A program made the position numbers and the translations under genes. Positions 40,789 through 49,590 of a stretch of DNA of 64,000 nucleotides are shown here, piece after piece. The stretch is from positions 1,860,001-1,924,000 of the forward strand of contig NC_002967.9 in assembly GCF_000008185.1 (NCBI RefSeq), in the 5' to 3' direction. The notes below the pieces were generated by a model. The model saw only the letters and a list, made by a program, of their open reading frames with translations, was not told where the DNA came from and ran no database searches. Every line of letters begins with the position of its first letter. The first letter of the stretch is position 1. This stretch comes from Treponema denticola ATCC 35405. GTDB lineage: Bacteria > Spirochaetota > Spirochaetia > Treponematales > Treponemataceae.

Positions 40789-42535
40789 TTACCTTTCAAG
40801 CTTTCTGTACACGCCTCTGTGGGGAGTATCGGCATCCTTACCGTACTTTTCGCGTCTCCATTCGGCGTATTCCGTCCAGTTGCCGTCAAACCATACAACT
40901 TCTCCGTCAGCTTCGAAGGCCAAGATATGGGAGCAAACTCTGTCCAAAAACCAGCGGTCATGGCTTATGACGAGGACTGAACCTGCAAAACTTTCAAGGG
41001 CTTCTTCCAAAGCTCGAAGAGTGGTAACATCCAAATCGTTTGTAGGCTCGTCGAGCATTAAAACATTTCCGCCTTCTTTTAGCATCATAGCCAAATTGAG
41101 CCTATTCCTCTCTCCGCCTGAAAGTACGCCTACCTTGCGGGATTGGTCTTGTCCCGAAAAGTTAAACCAAGAACAATAAGCCCTTGAGTTTACCTCGCGT
41201 ACACCGGAAGAACCGTCCGAGGCTCCCAGCTTTATAATATCAAGCCCGTCTGAAAGCTGCTCCCAAACGGTCTTGTTAGGATCAAGTTTTTCTCTTGTCT
41301 GATCTACATAGCAAAGTTTTACCGAATCCCCTATTTTGATTTCACCCTCATCGGGTTTTACGATCTGCCTTTTTTGATCGGCTCCTTCCGGGGTTTCAAA
41401 ACCTGCAGCCCCGACTATCATCTTAAAGAGGGTTGTCTTACCGGCACCGTTCGGACCTATAATACCGACTATGGCTCCCGCAGGAACCGAAAAATTAAGC
41501 TTATCAAAGAGAATTCTGTCGCCGTAATGCTTTGCGGCATTTTTAACATCTATAACCAAGTTCCCCAGCCTCGGTCCCGGCGGAATGGTAATCTGAGAAT
41601 CCTTTATTTTTTCCTTTGAGCCTTGGGCTAAAAGTTTTTCGTACTCGTTGATACGGGCCTTGCTTTTGGCATGTCTTCCCTTCGGGCTCATACCAATCCA
41701 TTCAAGCTCCCGTTTTAAAGCCTTTTGGCGTTCCGTTTCTCCCTTTTCTTCAAGAGCAAGTCTTTTTTGTTTTTGATCGAGCCAGCTTGAATAATTGCCC
41801 TTCCACGGAATGCCCTCTCCGCGGTCAAGCTCCAATATCCAGCCTGCAACATTATCCAAAAAATAGCGGTCGTGGGTTACGCAGATAATTGTTCCTGCAT
41901 ATTGATGAAGATGCCTCTCAAGCCATGCTACCGTTTCCGCATCCAAGTGGTTGGTAGGTTCGTCCAATAAAAGAATGTCGGGCTTTTGAAGGAGGAGTCT
42001 GCAAAGAGCGACCCGTCTTTTTTCTCCGCCTGAAAGTACATCGATTACCTGATCGGCGGGCGGACATCAAGGCTTCCATAGCAAGGTCGAGGCGGCTGTC
42101 CAAATTCCAAGCATCTGTTGCATCCAGCTTTTCCTGCACCTTAGCCTGTTTTTCCATCAGCTTATCCATATCGGCATCGGGATCGCCGAATGCCTCGTTT
42201 ATCTTGTCGAATTCCGCAAGAAGGTCTACCAATTCCTGAACCCCCTCCGAAACAACCTCTCGAACGGTCTTGCCGCTTTGAAGCTGGGGCTCCTGTTCAA
42301 GATAGCCTATAGTATAGCCGGGAGCCGAAGAAACTTCTCCCGTATAATCCCCGTCAATCCCTGCCATAATGCGCAAGAGGCTTGACTTACCGGATCCGTT
42401 AGAACCTATAACGCCTATTTTTGCACCGTAAAAATAAGAAAGGCTTATATCCTTTAAAACCTGTTTTGTTCCATGGGTTCTTGAAACCCTATCCATTGTG
42501 TAAATAATCTTTTTATCGTCTACTGTCTTTGCCAT
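40789..42535 (-). pseudogene. ettA: EttA-type ABC-F protein, frameshifted
   Basis: Two frames together cover a full EttA-like protein of about 560 residues. Frame one (42535 to about 42066) has Walker A GSNGSGKSS and the EttA-like opening YTMDRVSRTHGTKQVLKDISLSY. Frame two carries LSGGEKRRVALCRLLLQKPDILLLDEPTNHLDAETV, the second ATPase with GPNGAGKTT, and LSGGERNRLNLAMML. The join near 42056-42066 should read MEALxCPPADQVIDVLSGG but two bases are missing (or one is extra) before CPPADQ. EttA gates the ribosome according to energy state; loss is tolerable. Sequencing error cannot be excluded. Confidence 0.85.
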
Positions 42536-42674
42536 GGTGTCAGTCTATCAAAGAACCGCTAAAAAAGCAAGGGGAAGAGAAAAAGGAAGGTAAGAATTAA
42601 AGCCGATAAATTTATCTTCCGAAAATAAAATAGAGCTGTAGTTTTTTTTAGTTTATTTTAAAAGGGGAAAGAAG

Positions 42675-43118
42675 ATGCTTCATAAGATTGTTTTTCAGGA
42701 TAATTTGTTTCAAATAACAAGAATGTTGGACGTAATAAAGGACGGTCTTAATTTAGACCTTTCAGAAAGTATTTTTGCAGATAAGATGATGAGGGATATT
42801 TTATTTTTTGATGCGGCTCTTCAAAAACTCTTCAATCAGATAGAGCCTCAATCCCATCTGCCTGATTATATAGACACAATGAACTGTCTTTATTTTTGCA
42901 TCAAAAAATATATGAGCGTTTTAAAACTCATCCTAACGGAAAAGCTTGGAGGCGAATCTATTTTTAATACGGAAAAAACCCGTATTGAAGGTATTTACAA
43001 AAAGCATCAGGATTTTCTCGGCAAAATAAATATAGATATTTCCGATACGAATATTGAAAATGAAACATACAACATAGTTTCTCAAAATGAACTTTCAGAG
43101 TTATTGAACTTAGGATAG
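42675..43118 (+). CDS. Hypothetical protein, helical
   Basis: The 147-residue protein begins after an AGGGGAAAGAAG site. It appears wholly helical (NLFQITRMLDVIKDGLNLDLSESIFADKMMRDILFFDAALQKLFNQIE and IYKKHQDFLGKINIDISD). No signal peptide, membrane segment or named domain is seen. It is 21 bases upstream of rsmD and probably co-transcribed with it. It may be a lineage-specific protein of treponemes, which is a guess from lack of recognition. Confidence 0.65.
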   Translation: MLHKIVFQDNLFQITRMLDVIKDGLNLDLSESIFADKMMRDILFFDAALQKLFNQIEPQSHLPDYIDTMNCLYFCIKKYMSVLKLILTEKLGGESIFNTEKTRIEGIYKKHQDFLGKINIDISDTNIENETYNIVSQNELSELLNLG

Positions 43119-43139
43119 GTCTGTGCTATAATTCTTCTT

Positions 43140-43691
43140 ATGAGAATAACCGGCGGCAGTTTAAAAAACAGGCAGGTAGAATGCCCCAAGGGAATAATAC
43201 GCCCCGCAATGGATAGAATGAGGGAGTCTGTTTTTTCCATACTTGGAGACCTTTCAGGTCTTTCTTTTTTAGACCTTTTTACGGGCTCAGGAGTCTGCGG
43301 TTTGGAAGCCTACTCGCGCGGAGCCTACCCTGTCTATCTTGTAGAAAAAGATGCCGATAAATTCCCCGTTTTATTAAAAAACGTTTCAATGGCAGATAAA
43401 AAGCTTGAATGTAAAAGGATGCCTGCAGAAACATTTATAAAAAGAGCTAAGGAATCATTTGATATTATCTACCTCGACCCTCCCTTTCCCTATAAATTTC
43501 ACATAGAACTTCTCGAAAAAATAGAAGAATCAAAAATATTAAAAGAAGGAGGCCTTGTGATGATGCACAGGCCATCCGAAAAGGCTATGCCTCAAACAAT
43601 AGGCTCTTTGACAAAAAGCGATGAAAGGGTATATGGAAGATCCATCGTGGACTTTTATCGTAAAAAAATTCCTGGAGAAAATGATGTTTAA
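43140..43691 (+). CDS. rsmD: 16S rRNA (guanine966-N2)-methyltransferase RsmD
   Basis: The 183-residue protein has the RsmD pattern: MRITGGSLKNRQVECPKGIIRPAMDRMRESVFSIL, the SAM-binding FLDLFTGSGVCGLEAYSRGA, and the catalytic IIYLDPPFPYKF (DPPF in place of the commoner DPPY). It methylates G966 of 16S rRNA. Its end overlaps the start of the GH1 gene by up to 11 bases. Length is normal for the family. Confidence 0.93.
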   Translation: MRITGGSLKNRQVECPKGIIRPAMDRMRESVFSILGDLSGLSFLDLFTGSGVCGLEAYSRGAYPVYLVEKDADKFPVLLKNVSMADKKLECKRMPAETFIKRAKESFDIIYLDPPFPYKFHIELLEKIEESKILKEGGLVMMHRPSEKAMPQTIGSLTKSDERVYGRSIVDFYRKKIPGENDV

Positions 43692-44967
43692 GTTAAAAGA
43701 AAATTTTTTACTTGGGGTTGCTACGGCTTCTACCCAAATTGAGGGAGGAAGGGTAAATTCCAACTGGAACGATTTTTGTGACCGCAAAATGACAAATGAC
43801 GGCTCTGATGTAGCCCGTGCAAATATGCACTACGAAAAGGTTGAAAAAGACACCGAACTTTTAAAAAAGATGGGAATTCAAACTTACCGCATGTCCTTAG
43901 AATGGGCACGCATTGAGCCTGAAAAAGGAAAGTTCGACACTAAAGCCATTGACCACTACAAGGAAGAATTAAGCCTTTTAAAAAAAGCAGGTATAAGACC
44001 CTTAATAAGCCTTTACCACTTCAGCCATCCTATGTGGTTTGAGAACTCGGGAGGCTTTACAAAAAAAGAAAATGTCGAAGTTTTTTTAAATTATGTAAAG
44101 ACCTGCATAAGCGAGCTTGGGAATCTTTGCAGCGACTATGTTACAATAAATGAGCCGAATGTCTATGCAGTTCAGTCCTTTTTTTTAGGCCTTTGGCCGC
44201 CCGAAAAAAAATCGATTGCAAAAACTCTAAAGGTAATGAACGTCCTCATAGCCGCACACTGCAAAGCCTACGATCTAATCCATGAAATACGCAAAGAAAA
44301 AGGTCTTACGGATACAAGAGTAAGTTTTGCCCACCACATGCAGGCCTTCCACCCAAAGGATAAGAATAGAAAAGCCGATCAAAGAGCGGCAAAAAGAATA
44401 AGCAAAATTTTCCAAGACGGAATTATGGAAGCCTGTTTTAAAGGAGAGTTTTCATTCCCATTTAAAAATATCCTAAACATAAAAAAGAAAAACTATGTAG
44501 ATTTTATAGCTATCAACTATTATTCAAGGCAGGCAGTAAGGGGACTTTCTTACAAGGCCTTTGAAAACACGCCTAAAAACGATTTAGGCTGGGATATTTA
44601 TCCCTTGGGCCTAATCGAGTGCGCTCAAACCTGCTATAACTGCCTTCCCCTTCCGATAGTCATAAGCGAAAACGGAACCTGCGACAATAAGGATGAGTTT
44701 AGATGCCGCTATATTTATGATCACCTAAAGCTTATAAGCGAATCTCCCCTCCCCTTTGAAGCCTATTATCATTGGTGCTTTATCGATAACTTCGAGTGGA
44801 AAGAAGGAGAAGCCGCCCGTTTCGGCCTTGTACACTGTAATTACGAAACTCAAGAAAGGACCATCAAAAAAAGCGGTGAATTCTACAGCGAAATGATCAA
44901 AAAACGAGGTGTCGATAAATCGATGATGGAAAAATATATTGAACCTTGTAAGTATAACGTAAGGTAA
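43681..44967 (+). CDS. Glycoside hydrolase family 1 (beta-glucosidase-like)
   Basis: The 428-residue protein starts at one of two ATGs at 43681/43684 after TGGAGAAA; the frame from 43621 runs back into rsmD. GH1 marks are FLLGVATASTQIEGG, the acid/base TINEPN (Glu158), and the nucleophile VISENG (Glu330). WCFIDNFEWKEG near the end is the usual aglycone-site block. It retains beta-configuration on hydrolysis of beta-glycosides. The phosphate-binding pattern of 6-phospho-beta-glucosidases is not obvious. There is no signal peptide, so it is cytoplasmic. Confidence 0.92.
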   Translation: MMFKLKENFLLGVATASTQIEGGRVNSNWNDFCDRKMTNDGSDVARANMHYEKVEKDTELLKKMGIQTYRMSLEWARIEPEKGKFDTKAIDHYKEELSLLKKAGIRPLISLYHFSHPMWFENSGGFTKKENVEVFLNYVKTCISELGNLCSDYVTINEPNVYAVQSFFLGLWPPEKKSIAKTLKVMNVLIAAHCKAYDLIHEIRKEKGLTDTRVSFAHHMQAFHPKDKNRKADQRAAKRISKIFQDGIMEACFKGEFSFPFKNILNIKKKNYVDFIAINYYSRQAVRGLSYKAFENTPKNDLGWDIYPLGLIECAQTCYNCLPLPIVISENGTCDNKDEFRCRYIYDHLKLISESPLPFEAYYHWCFIDNFEWKEGEAARFGLVHCNYETQERTIKKSGEFYSEMIKKRGVDKSMMEKYIEPCKYNVR

Positions 44968-44999
44968 ATTTATCAAAAGCCTTTTCGTTCTTGACGTGC

Positions 45000-45932
45000 T
45001 TAGCAGTTTACTTCTACCGATTTCTTTTTTAAAAACGAAAGCTTTGTTTCGGAGATTATAATTGCAATAAAGATAAAGGAACAACCTAGGGCTAAAGCAG
45101 GCGTAAATTTTTCGTCGGTGAGCATTATCGAAAGAAAGATACTGAACACGGATTCAAGAGAAAAAATAAGGGCTGCCGTAGTCGGAGGCGTGTTCTTTTG
45201 CCCCACAGCTTGAAGCAGAACGCAGAGGGCCGTACAAAGAACGGTTAAATAAACAAGCGTAAAAACAGACTGATAATTCCAAACGGTATTGGAATTGTCC
45301 TCGAACAAAAGAGAAAAAATAAGGGCATAAGTTCCTGCAAAAGCAAATTGAGTTAGCGTTATTAGGGGAACATCGAGTTCTTCCATAAATTTAGGAAGAA
45401 GAACTATGTATACGGCAAATATAAAACTGCTTATAAGGGAAAGAACATCTCCCCAGTTTATCCCCTTTTGGCTTTCCGAAATCAAATCCGGCATCGAAAT
45501 TGCAAGGATTCCCGCAAAACAAAGAAAGGCAGCAAAAAGATTGAATTTGTCCGGCCTTTTTTTTAAAACCACAGCGTTTACAAAGGGAACCAAAACACAA
45601 TAGGTAGCCACCAAAAAAGAGCTTCGGCCGGGAAGCCCCCCTGCAGTAGTAATTGCAATGGCCTGCAAAGAATAACCGGCAAACATAATCAGCCCTAAAA
45701 TCATTCCGGCCTTTACATAACGCTTATCAAGCTGTTTTAAACGCTTAAAGAACACGGCACAAAGAATCAGACAGGCAGGCAAAAAACGACAAGCCAATAA
45801 GAAGTTGGGCTTGAAAAAATCGTTTGTGCTGCTTACTGCAACAAAGGTACTTCCCCATAAGAGGGTGGCTGAAAGAAGAGCAAGCCGTGATAGAATTCTA
45901 ATACGGCTGCCTGATTTTAATTTAAAAGACAT
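45000..45932 (-). CDS. DMT-superfamily (EamA) transporter
   Basis: The 310-residue protein has ten predicted membrane helices in two EamA repeats. The first opens ILSRLALLSATLLWGSTFVAVSSTNDFFKPNFLLACRFLPACLIL, the family signature with WGSTF. The second starts at NWGDVLSLISSFIFAVYIVLL. It is probably an exporter of small metabolites or drugs; substrate unknown. It stands alone, convergent with the GH1 gene and downstream of an outer-membrane protein gene. Confidence 0.9.
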   Translation of the reverse strand: MSFKLKSGSRIRILSRLALLSATLLWGSTFVAVSSTNDFFKPNFLLACRFLPACLILCAVFFKRLKQLDKRYVKAGMILGLIMFAGYSLQAIAITTAGGLPGRSSFLVATYCVLVPFVNAVVLKKRPDKFNLFAAFLCFAGILAISMPDLISESQKGINWGDVLSLISSFIFAVYIVLLPKFMEELDVPLITLTQFAFAGTYALIFSLLFEDNSNTVWNYQSVFTLVYLTVLCTALCVLLQAVGQKNTPPTTAALIFSLESVFSIFLSIMLTDEKFTPALALGCSFIFIAIIISETKLSFLKKKSVEVNC

Positions 45933-45963
45933 AAGAATTCCTAAAAATAAATTACGTTAAAAA

Positions 45964-47106
45964 TCAATATTCAAATGAAAAAGCAAAATCCAAGCCTATT
46001 TTTTGCTTTTCCCAAGGTTTATTACCCAGTTCCTTTAAAAAGGCAGAAAAATCTATCTGAAAATAGGTAAAATCAAGACCGACTCCCAAATGAGGGTAAA
46101 GTTCATGCATACCCAACCTAAAACTTAAAACCTTGTGAAAAACTATTTCGGTTCCAAAGGCTAGGTTGAGCAGAGGACTCCTATTTTTGTTAAAAATCGG
46201 CTCGAGAATATTCTGATAATCAAGATAAAATGACCATGAAGAAACGGTAGTCCATACATCGTCAAAAACAGGCATTGAGCCTATGCCGGCACTCAAATTA
46301 GGCAAAAGAGTTTTATATTGTGTTTTACCTGCCGTAATTGCCTTTTTATAATCGGAAAAATTATTATAAGGGGTTAAAAAGACCGGAGTATAAGCATCTT
46401 TACATGTAATACCTAAAAAAAAGTAGTTGTCATACTTATATAAAAAACCTGCATCCAAACCGATACCGCTAGCTAAAACAATATTTAAATCCTTTAAGCC
46501 TGAATTCACAGCCAAAGTCATATCTGCCTTGCTCTTATTCAAAGCATAAGAAAATGTTTGAAAAAAGCCCTTCATCTGAAAGCCCAGCGATACCTTATTA
46601 ACATCATCGTCATAAAGACAGATACCGTAGCCTCCGGTTACTAAAAGCTCTTCTCCTATTAAAAGTTTTTTCATTATAGTATTTTGTACATCAGCATGAA
46701 AAACGGTTCTATTAAAAAGGCCTACCGCAAAATTCCTATCGGCTAAGCTTAGGGCTAAAGGGCCTGTAGCAGAAAAGTCAAAATACTTACTGTCACCTTT
46801 GTAAAGATATTCCGCAAGGGTCTTTAGTTTTTCAGAGGCAAAGATAGAACCAAAACCTCCAAAACTATCTTCATTTGCATGGAGAGCAATCTTTCCTGCC
46901 GACCAACGTTTGGTCAAAAAAGGAAATATAGCCGGGTTTGTAAACAATGTCTCGGTTCCGGCCTGATATGTTGTAAAAGGGGCCCCCAATCCGCTTATGC
47001 GGGGAGAAACATATGAGGGAGTAACCGGTTCAGGCATAGAAATCTGTGCAAAACACGCCGAACCAACAATTATACACAAAAACAAAAACGCAATTACTTT
47101 CTTCAT
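45964..47106 (-). CDS. Putative outer-membrane beta-barrel protein
   Basis: The 380-residue protein has a signal peptide (FLFLCIIVGSACFAQ). The body opens with PSYVSPRISGLGAPFTTYQAGTETLFTNPAIFPFLTKRWSAGKIALHANED, similar in style to FadL/OmpP1-like or PorV-like barrels where an Asn-Pro-Ala motif marks the hatch. It ends KIGLDFAFSFEY with an aromatic last residue. Alternating strands run throughout. It is probably a treponemal surface protein; ligand unknown. Confidence 0.72.
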   Translation of the reverse strand: MKKVIAFLFLCIIVGSACFAQISMPEPVTPSYVSPRISGLGAPFTTYQAGTETLFTNPAIFPFLTKRWSAGKIALHANEDSFGGFGSIFASEKLKTLAEYLYKGDSKYFDFSATGPLALSLADRNFAVGLFNRTVFHADVQNTIMKKLLIGEELLVTGGYGICLYDDDVNKVSLGFQMKGFFQTFSYALNKSKADMTLAVNSGLKDLNIVLASGIGLDAGFLYKYDNYFFLGITCKDAYTPVFLTPYNNFSDYKKAITAGKTQYKTLLPNLSAGIGSMPVFDDVWTTVSSWSFYLDYQNILEPIFNKNRSPLLNLAFGTEIVFHKVLSFRLGMHELYPHLGVGLDFTYFQIDFSAFLKELGNKPWEKQKIGLDFAFSFEY

Positions 47107-47171
47107 TTTTACCTCCGCTCAAATTCCTTATATCTTTATTAAGCTTCCAAATAATTTTATCATAAAATACA

Positions 47172-48578
47172 TTAATCCGCAAGATATGCATTTCCATCCT
47201 TTATGACAACAAAAAGACCCTCTCCGCCCTTATAGTTTTCGGCTTTCTTGTTCACTACTAAAGGAAGACTTAGATAATTTTCGGTTACAATCCTCAAATC
47301 CTCATTGTTTTGAGGTTTTTCGATAACACCAAAAAACAACTTTCCGTTACAAGAGGCCAAATAACTTTGATAGTTTTTTCCGCTCAATTCCGAAAGAAGC
47401 GAAGCCCTTCTACCTGCTTCTCTTTCAGGAACCTTAGGTCTCATCGAAAAAGCCTTTGTTCCCGGGCGGGCCGAAAAAGGAAAAACATGGATACCGGGAA
47501 TCTTTAAATCTTCACACATCTTAAATGTTTGTAAAAAATCCTCTTCCGTCTCGGAAGGAAAACCGGTAATAATATCGCATCCGATAAAAGGATTATCCTT
47601 TGCCTTGCGCAAATTATTTATCGCCATTCTGATGTCGGCCTCCCTATAGGGCCTATTCATAGCCTTTAAAATTTTATCGCTTCCCGACTGTATCGAAAGA
47701 TGAAAATGAGGGCAAATCCTTTTATTTGCTACAATTTCTAAAATGCCGTCATCTACACATTCGGGATACATGCTCGAAATACGGAGCCTTATTTTTTTTG
47801 TATTTTCCAAAAGCTTGGCCAAAAGATTCGCAAAGCCTCCATAGGTTTCGTCCCTATATTGGGATAAATTTACACCCGACAAAACAACCTCTGCGGCTCC
47901 GTTTTTTTCTATTTGAACTATCCGCCTTACGGCTTCTTCAGCAGGCAGGGAAACGGAAGTACCGCGTGCAAGCCTTATTCTGCAATAGGCGCAAGCATTA
48001 TTACATCCGTCTTGTATTTTTAAACTGGCTCTGGAATGAAAAACAAAAACGGGAGAGCTCAGCTTAAACATTGACTTTCTTCTTTCCGTTTCCTTTAGCA
48101 AAAAAGATTTATCCTGTTGATCTTCTTTTGCATATATTTCATTTCGAAAAATAAGAAGATTTTTTTTAAGATTAACGGTATCTTCTTTTAAATCTTTATT
48201 TTTAAGGCAGGAATCTTTTAAAAACTGAGGAAGTCCATCAAGCTCATCTTTTTTTTTGCCCGAAAAGGCTATAATTCTTTTATTTATTTTTTCGATAGAA
48301 TCGGCTTCAAGTTCTGCATAGCAGCCTGTAACAAGGATGACAGACTCTTCATGCTCCTTTAGTAAAAGCCGGATAAGACGGCGGGCTTTTTGTTCCGCCT
48401 TTCCCGTAACCGTACAGGTATTTACAATACACAGTTTTACAGGCAAAATTGAAGTCTCTGCTTCTTTTGAAAACACGTCAAAACCGCATTCGGCAAAACG
48501 GACGGCAAGAGCCTCGGATTCTACCTGATTTAAGCGGCAACCGAGCGTTTCTATTCTAACCGAAAAAAAATTACTCAT
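47172..48578 (-). CDS. mtaB: tRNA t6A37 methylthiotransferase MtaB
   Basis: The 468-residue protein has the UPF0004 domain (RIETLGCRLNQVESEALAVRFAECGFDVF, IVNTCTVTGKAEQKARRLIR, VTGCYAEL), whose three cysteines hold the auxiliary cluster. Next is a radical-SAM core with CNNACAYC (CxxxCxxC), and SIQSGSDKILKAMNRPY, then a C-terminal TRAM-like region. The ETLGCRLN start and the lack of a MiaB-type signature place it with MtaB, which adds methylthio to t6A37. A linker of about 60 residues after the first domain is longer than usual. Confidence 0.92.
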   Translation of the reverse strand: MSNFFSVRIETLGCRLNQVESEALAVRFAECGFDVFSKEAETSILPVKLCIVNTCTVTGKAEQKARRLIRLLLKEHEESVILVTGCYAELEADSIEKINKRIIAFSGKKKDELDGLPQFLKDSCLKNKDLKEDTVNLKKNLLIFRNEIYAKEDQQDKSFLLKETERRKSMFKLSSPVFVFHSRASLKIQDGCNNACAYCRIRLARGTSVSLPAEEAVRRIVQIEKNGAAEVVLSGVNLSQYRDETYGGFANLLAKLLENTKKIRLRISSMYPECVDDGILEIVANKRICPHFHLSIQSGSDKILKAMNRPYREADIRMAINNLRKAKDNPFIGCDIITGFPSETEEDFLQTFKMCEDLKIPGIHVFPFSARPGTKAFSMRPKVPEREAGRRASLLSELSGKNYQSYLASCNGKLFFGVIEKPQNNEDLRIVTENYLSLPLVVNKKAENYKGGEGLFVVIKDGNAYLAD

Positions 48579-48581
48579 AGA

Positions 48582-49223
48582 TTAAAAACGCTGCAGAACC
48601 CTTTCACGCCCCTTTTGAGCATCAACAAGGTTTTTGTTTAAGCTCAAGGCCTTATTGTAGGCTTCAAGGGAATAACGGTATTCTTTTATCTGCTCTCTGG
48701 CATAGCCTAAACGAACCCACCAAAGACTGTTAAAGGAATCAAGGGTTACGGCTACGGAAAAAGAAATGTCGGCATGCCTGTACTTTGCCATTCTCAAATA
48801 TATTTCTCCCATAAAATAATAGGAAGAAGAAATACGCACTCCATTGGGAGCATAAGAAATATAATCTTGAAAAAGTTTAAGGGCTTCGGAATTTTTACCC
48901 AAATAATAACAGGCCTCAGCCTGAGTTGCTATAAGACGAGGATCGGTTTGTGCAATTTTACGTCCGGCTAAGGCCATATCATAGGTTTTTTGGTATTGTC
49001 CGTCAGCCAAGAGAGCCCATGTCATTACAACATAACTGTCCAAATTATTGGGAGACTGCTTAATTTCGGCCTCACAGACGGCAATAGCTTCGGCATAGCG
49101 GCCGTTCTTATACAAGACCAGAGCATCAGGCTTATTTTGAGAAAAAAGAGGAGCCCAACACAGCATAAAAAAAACAAGAGTAAATTTAAAGATAAAATTA
49201 ATTTTTGTTTTTTTATCTTCCAA
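48582..49223 (-). CDS. TPR-repeat protein with signal peptide
   Basis: The 213-residue protein has an N-terminal hydrophobic segment (FIFKFTLVFFMLCWAPLFSQ), then about four tetratricopeptide repeats: ALVLYKNGRYAEAIAVCEAEIKQSPN, LDSYVVMTWALLADGQYQKTYDMALAG, EACYYLGKNSEALKLFQDYISYAPN and LGYAREQIKEYRYSLEAYNKALSLNKN. It is probably a periplasmic scaffold. It overlaps the bactofilin gene by 11 bases, so the two are coupled and may act together on cell envelope or shape. Confidence 0.85.
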   Translation of the reverse strand: MEDKKTKINFIFKFTLVFFMLCWAPLFSQNKPDALVLYKNGRYAEAIAVCEAEIKQSPNNLDSYVVMTWALLADGQYQKTYDMALAGRKIAQTDPRLIATQAEACYYLGKNSEALKLFQDYISYAPNGVRISSSYYFMGEIYLRMAKYRHADISFSVAVTLDSFNSLWWVRLGYAREQIKEYRYSLEAYNKALSLNKNLVDAQKGRERVLQRF

Positions 49224-49590
49224 ATTGCTTATCCTTTGTCATGGTACAAATACCGTTAAATACGCAGCCACTTTCAAGAACGACTTCCGGAGCCGTAACA
49301 TCGCCTATCAGTTTTCCGCAAGAAAAAACATGCACCATAGTATCGGCCAAAACATTACCTTCAACCGCCCCCTTGATCACAACCCTGTCAGCCCTGATAT
49401 TGGCCTTAACAACAGAATTTTCATCAACGGTTACATCGCTTGTGGAAACCAAAAAGCCCTCCACATGCCCCTTAATCATAAACGGTTTTTTACACTCTAT
49501 CTTACCGCTAAACTGAATATCAGGAGCTAAAACCGTATCGTAATCTTCTTCATCCAAATCCAATAAATTAACTTTTTCTATCTCAGCCAT
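49213..49590 (-). CDS. Bactofilin (polymer-forming cytoskeletal protein)
   Basis: The 125-residue protein is a single bactofilin domain: APDIQFSGKIECKKPFMIKGHVEGFLVSTSDVTVDENSVVKANIRADRVVIKGAVEGNVLADTMVHVFSCGKLIGDVTAPEVVLESGCVFNGICTM. The short hydrophobic strands every 17-18 residues form a right-handed beta-helix that polymerises without nucleotide. Bactofilins organise cell-wall and shape machinery. The ATG shares a base with the brnQ stop and the end overlaps the TPR gene. Confidence 0.92.
   Translation of the reverse strand: MAEIEKVNLLDLDEEDYDTVLAPDIQFSGKIECKKPFMIKGHVEGFLVSTSDVTVDENSVVKANIRADRVVIKGAVEGNVLADTMVHVFSCGKLIGDVTAPEVVLESGCVFNGICTMTKDKQFGR

Noticed and set aside
40775-40961. 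Longer start for the HAD hydrolase
   Set aside because: The extra 62 residues are the overlapping ABC-F coding region in another frame; motif I follows directly after the ATG at 40775.
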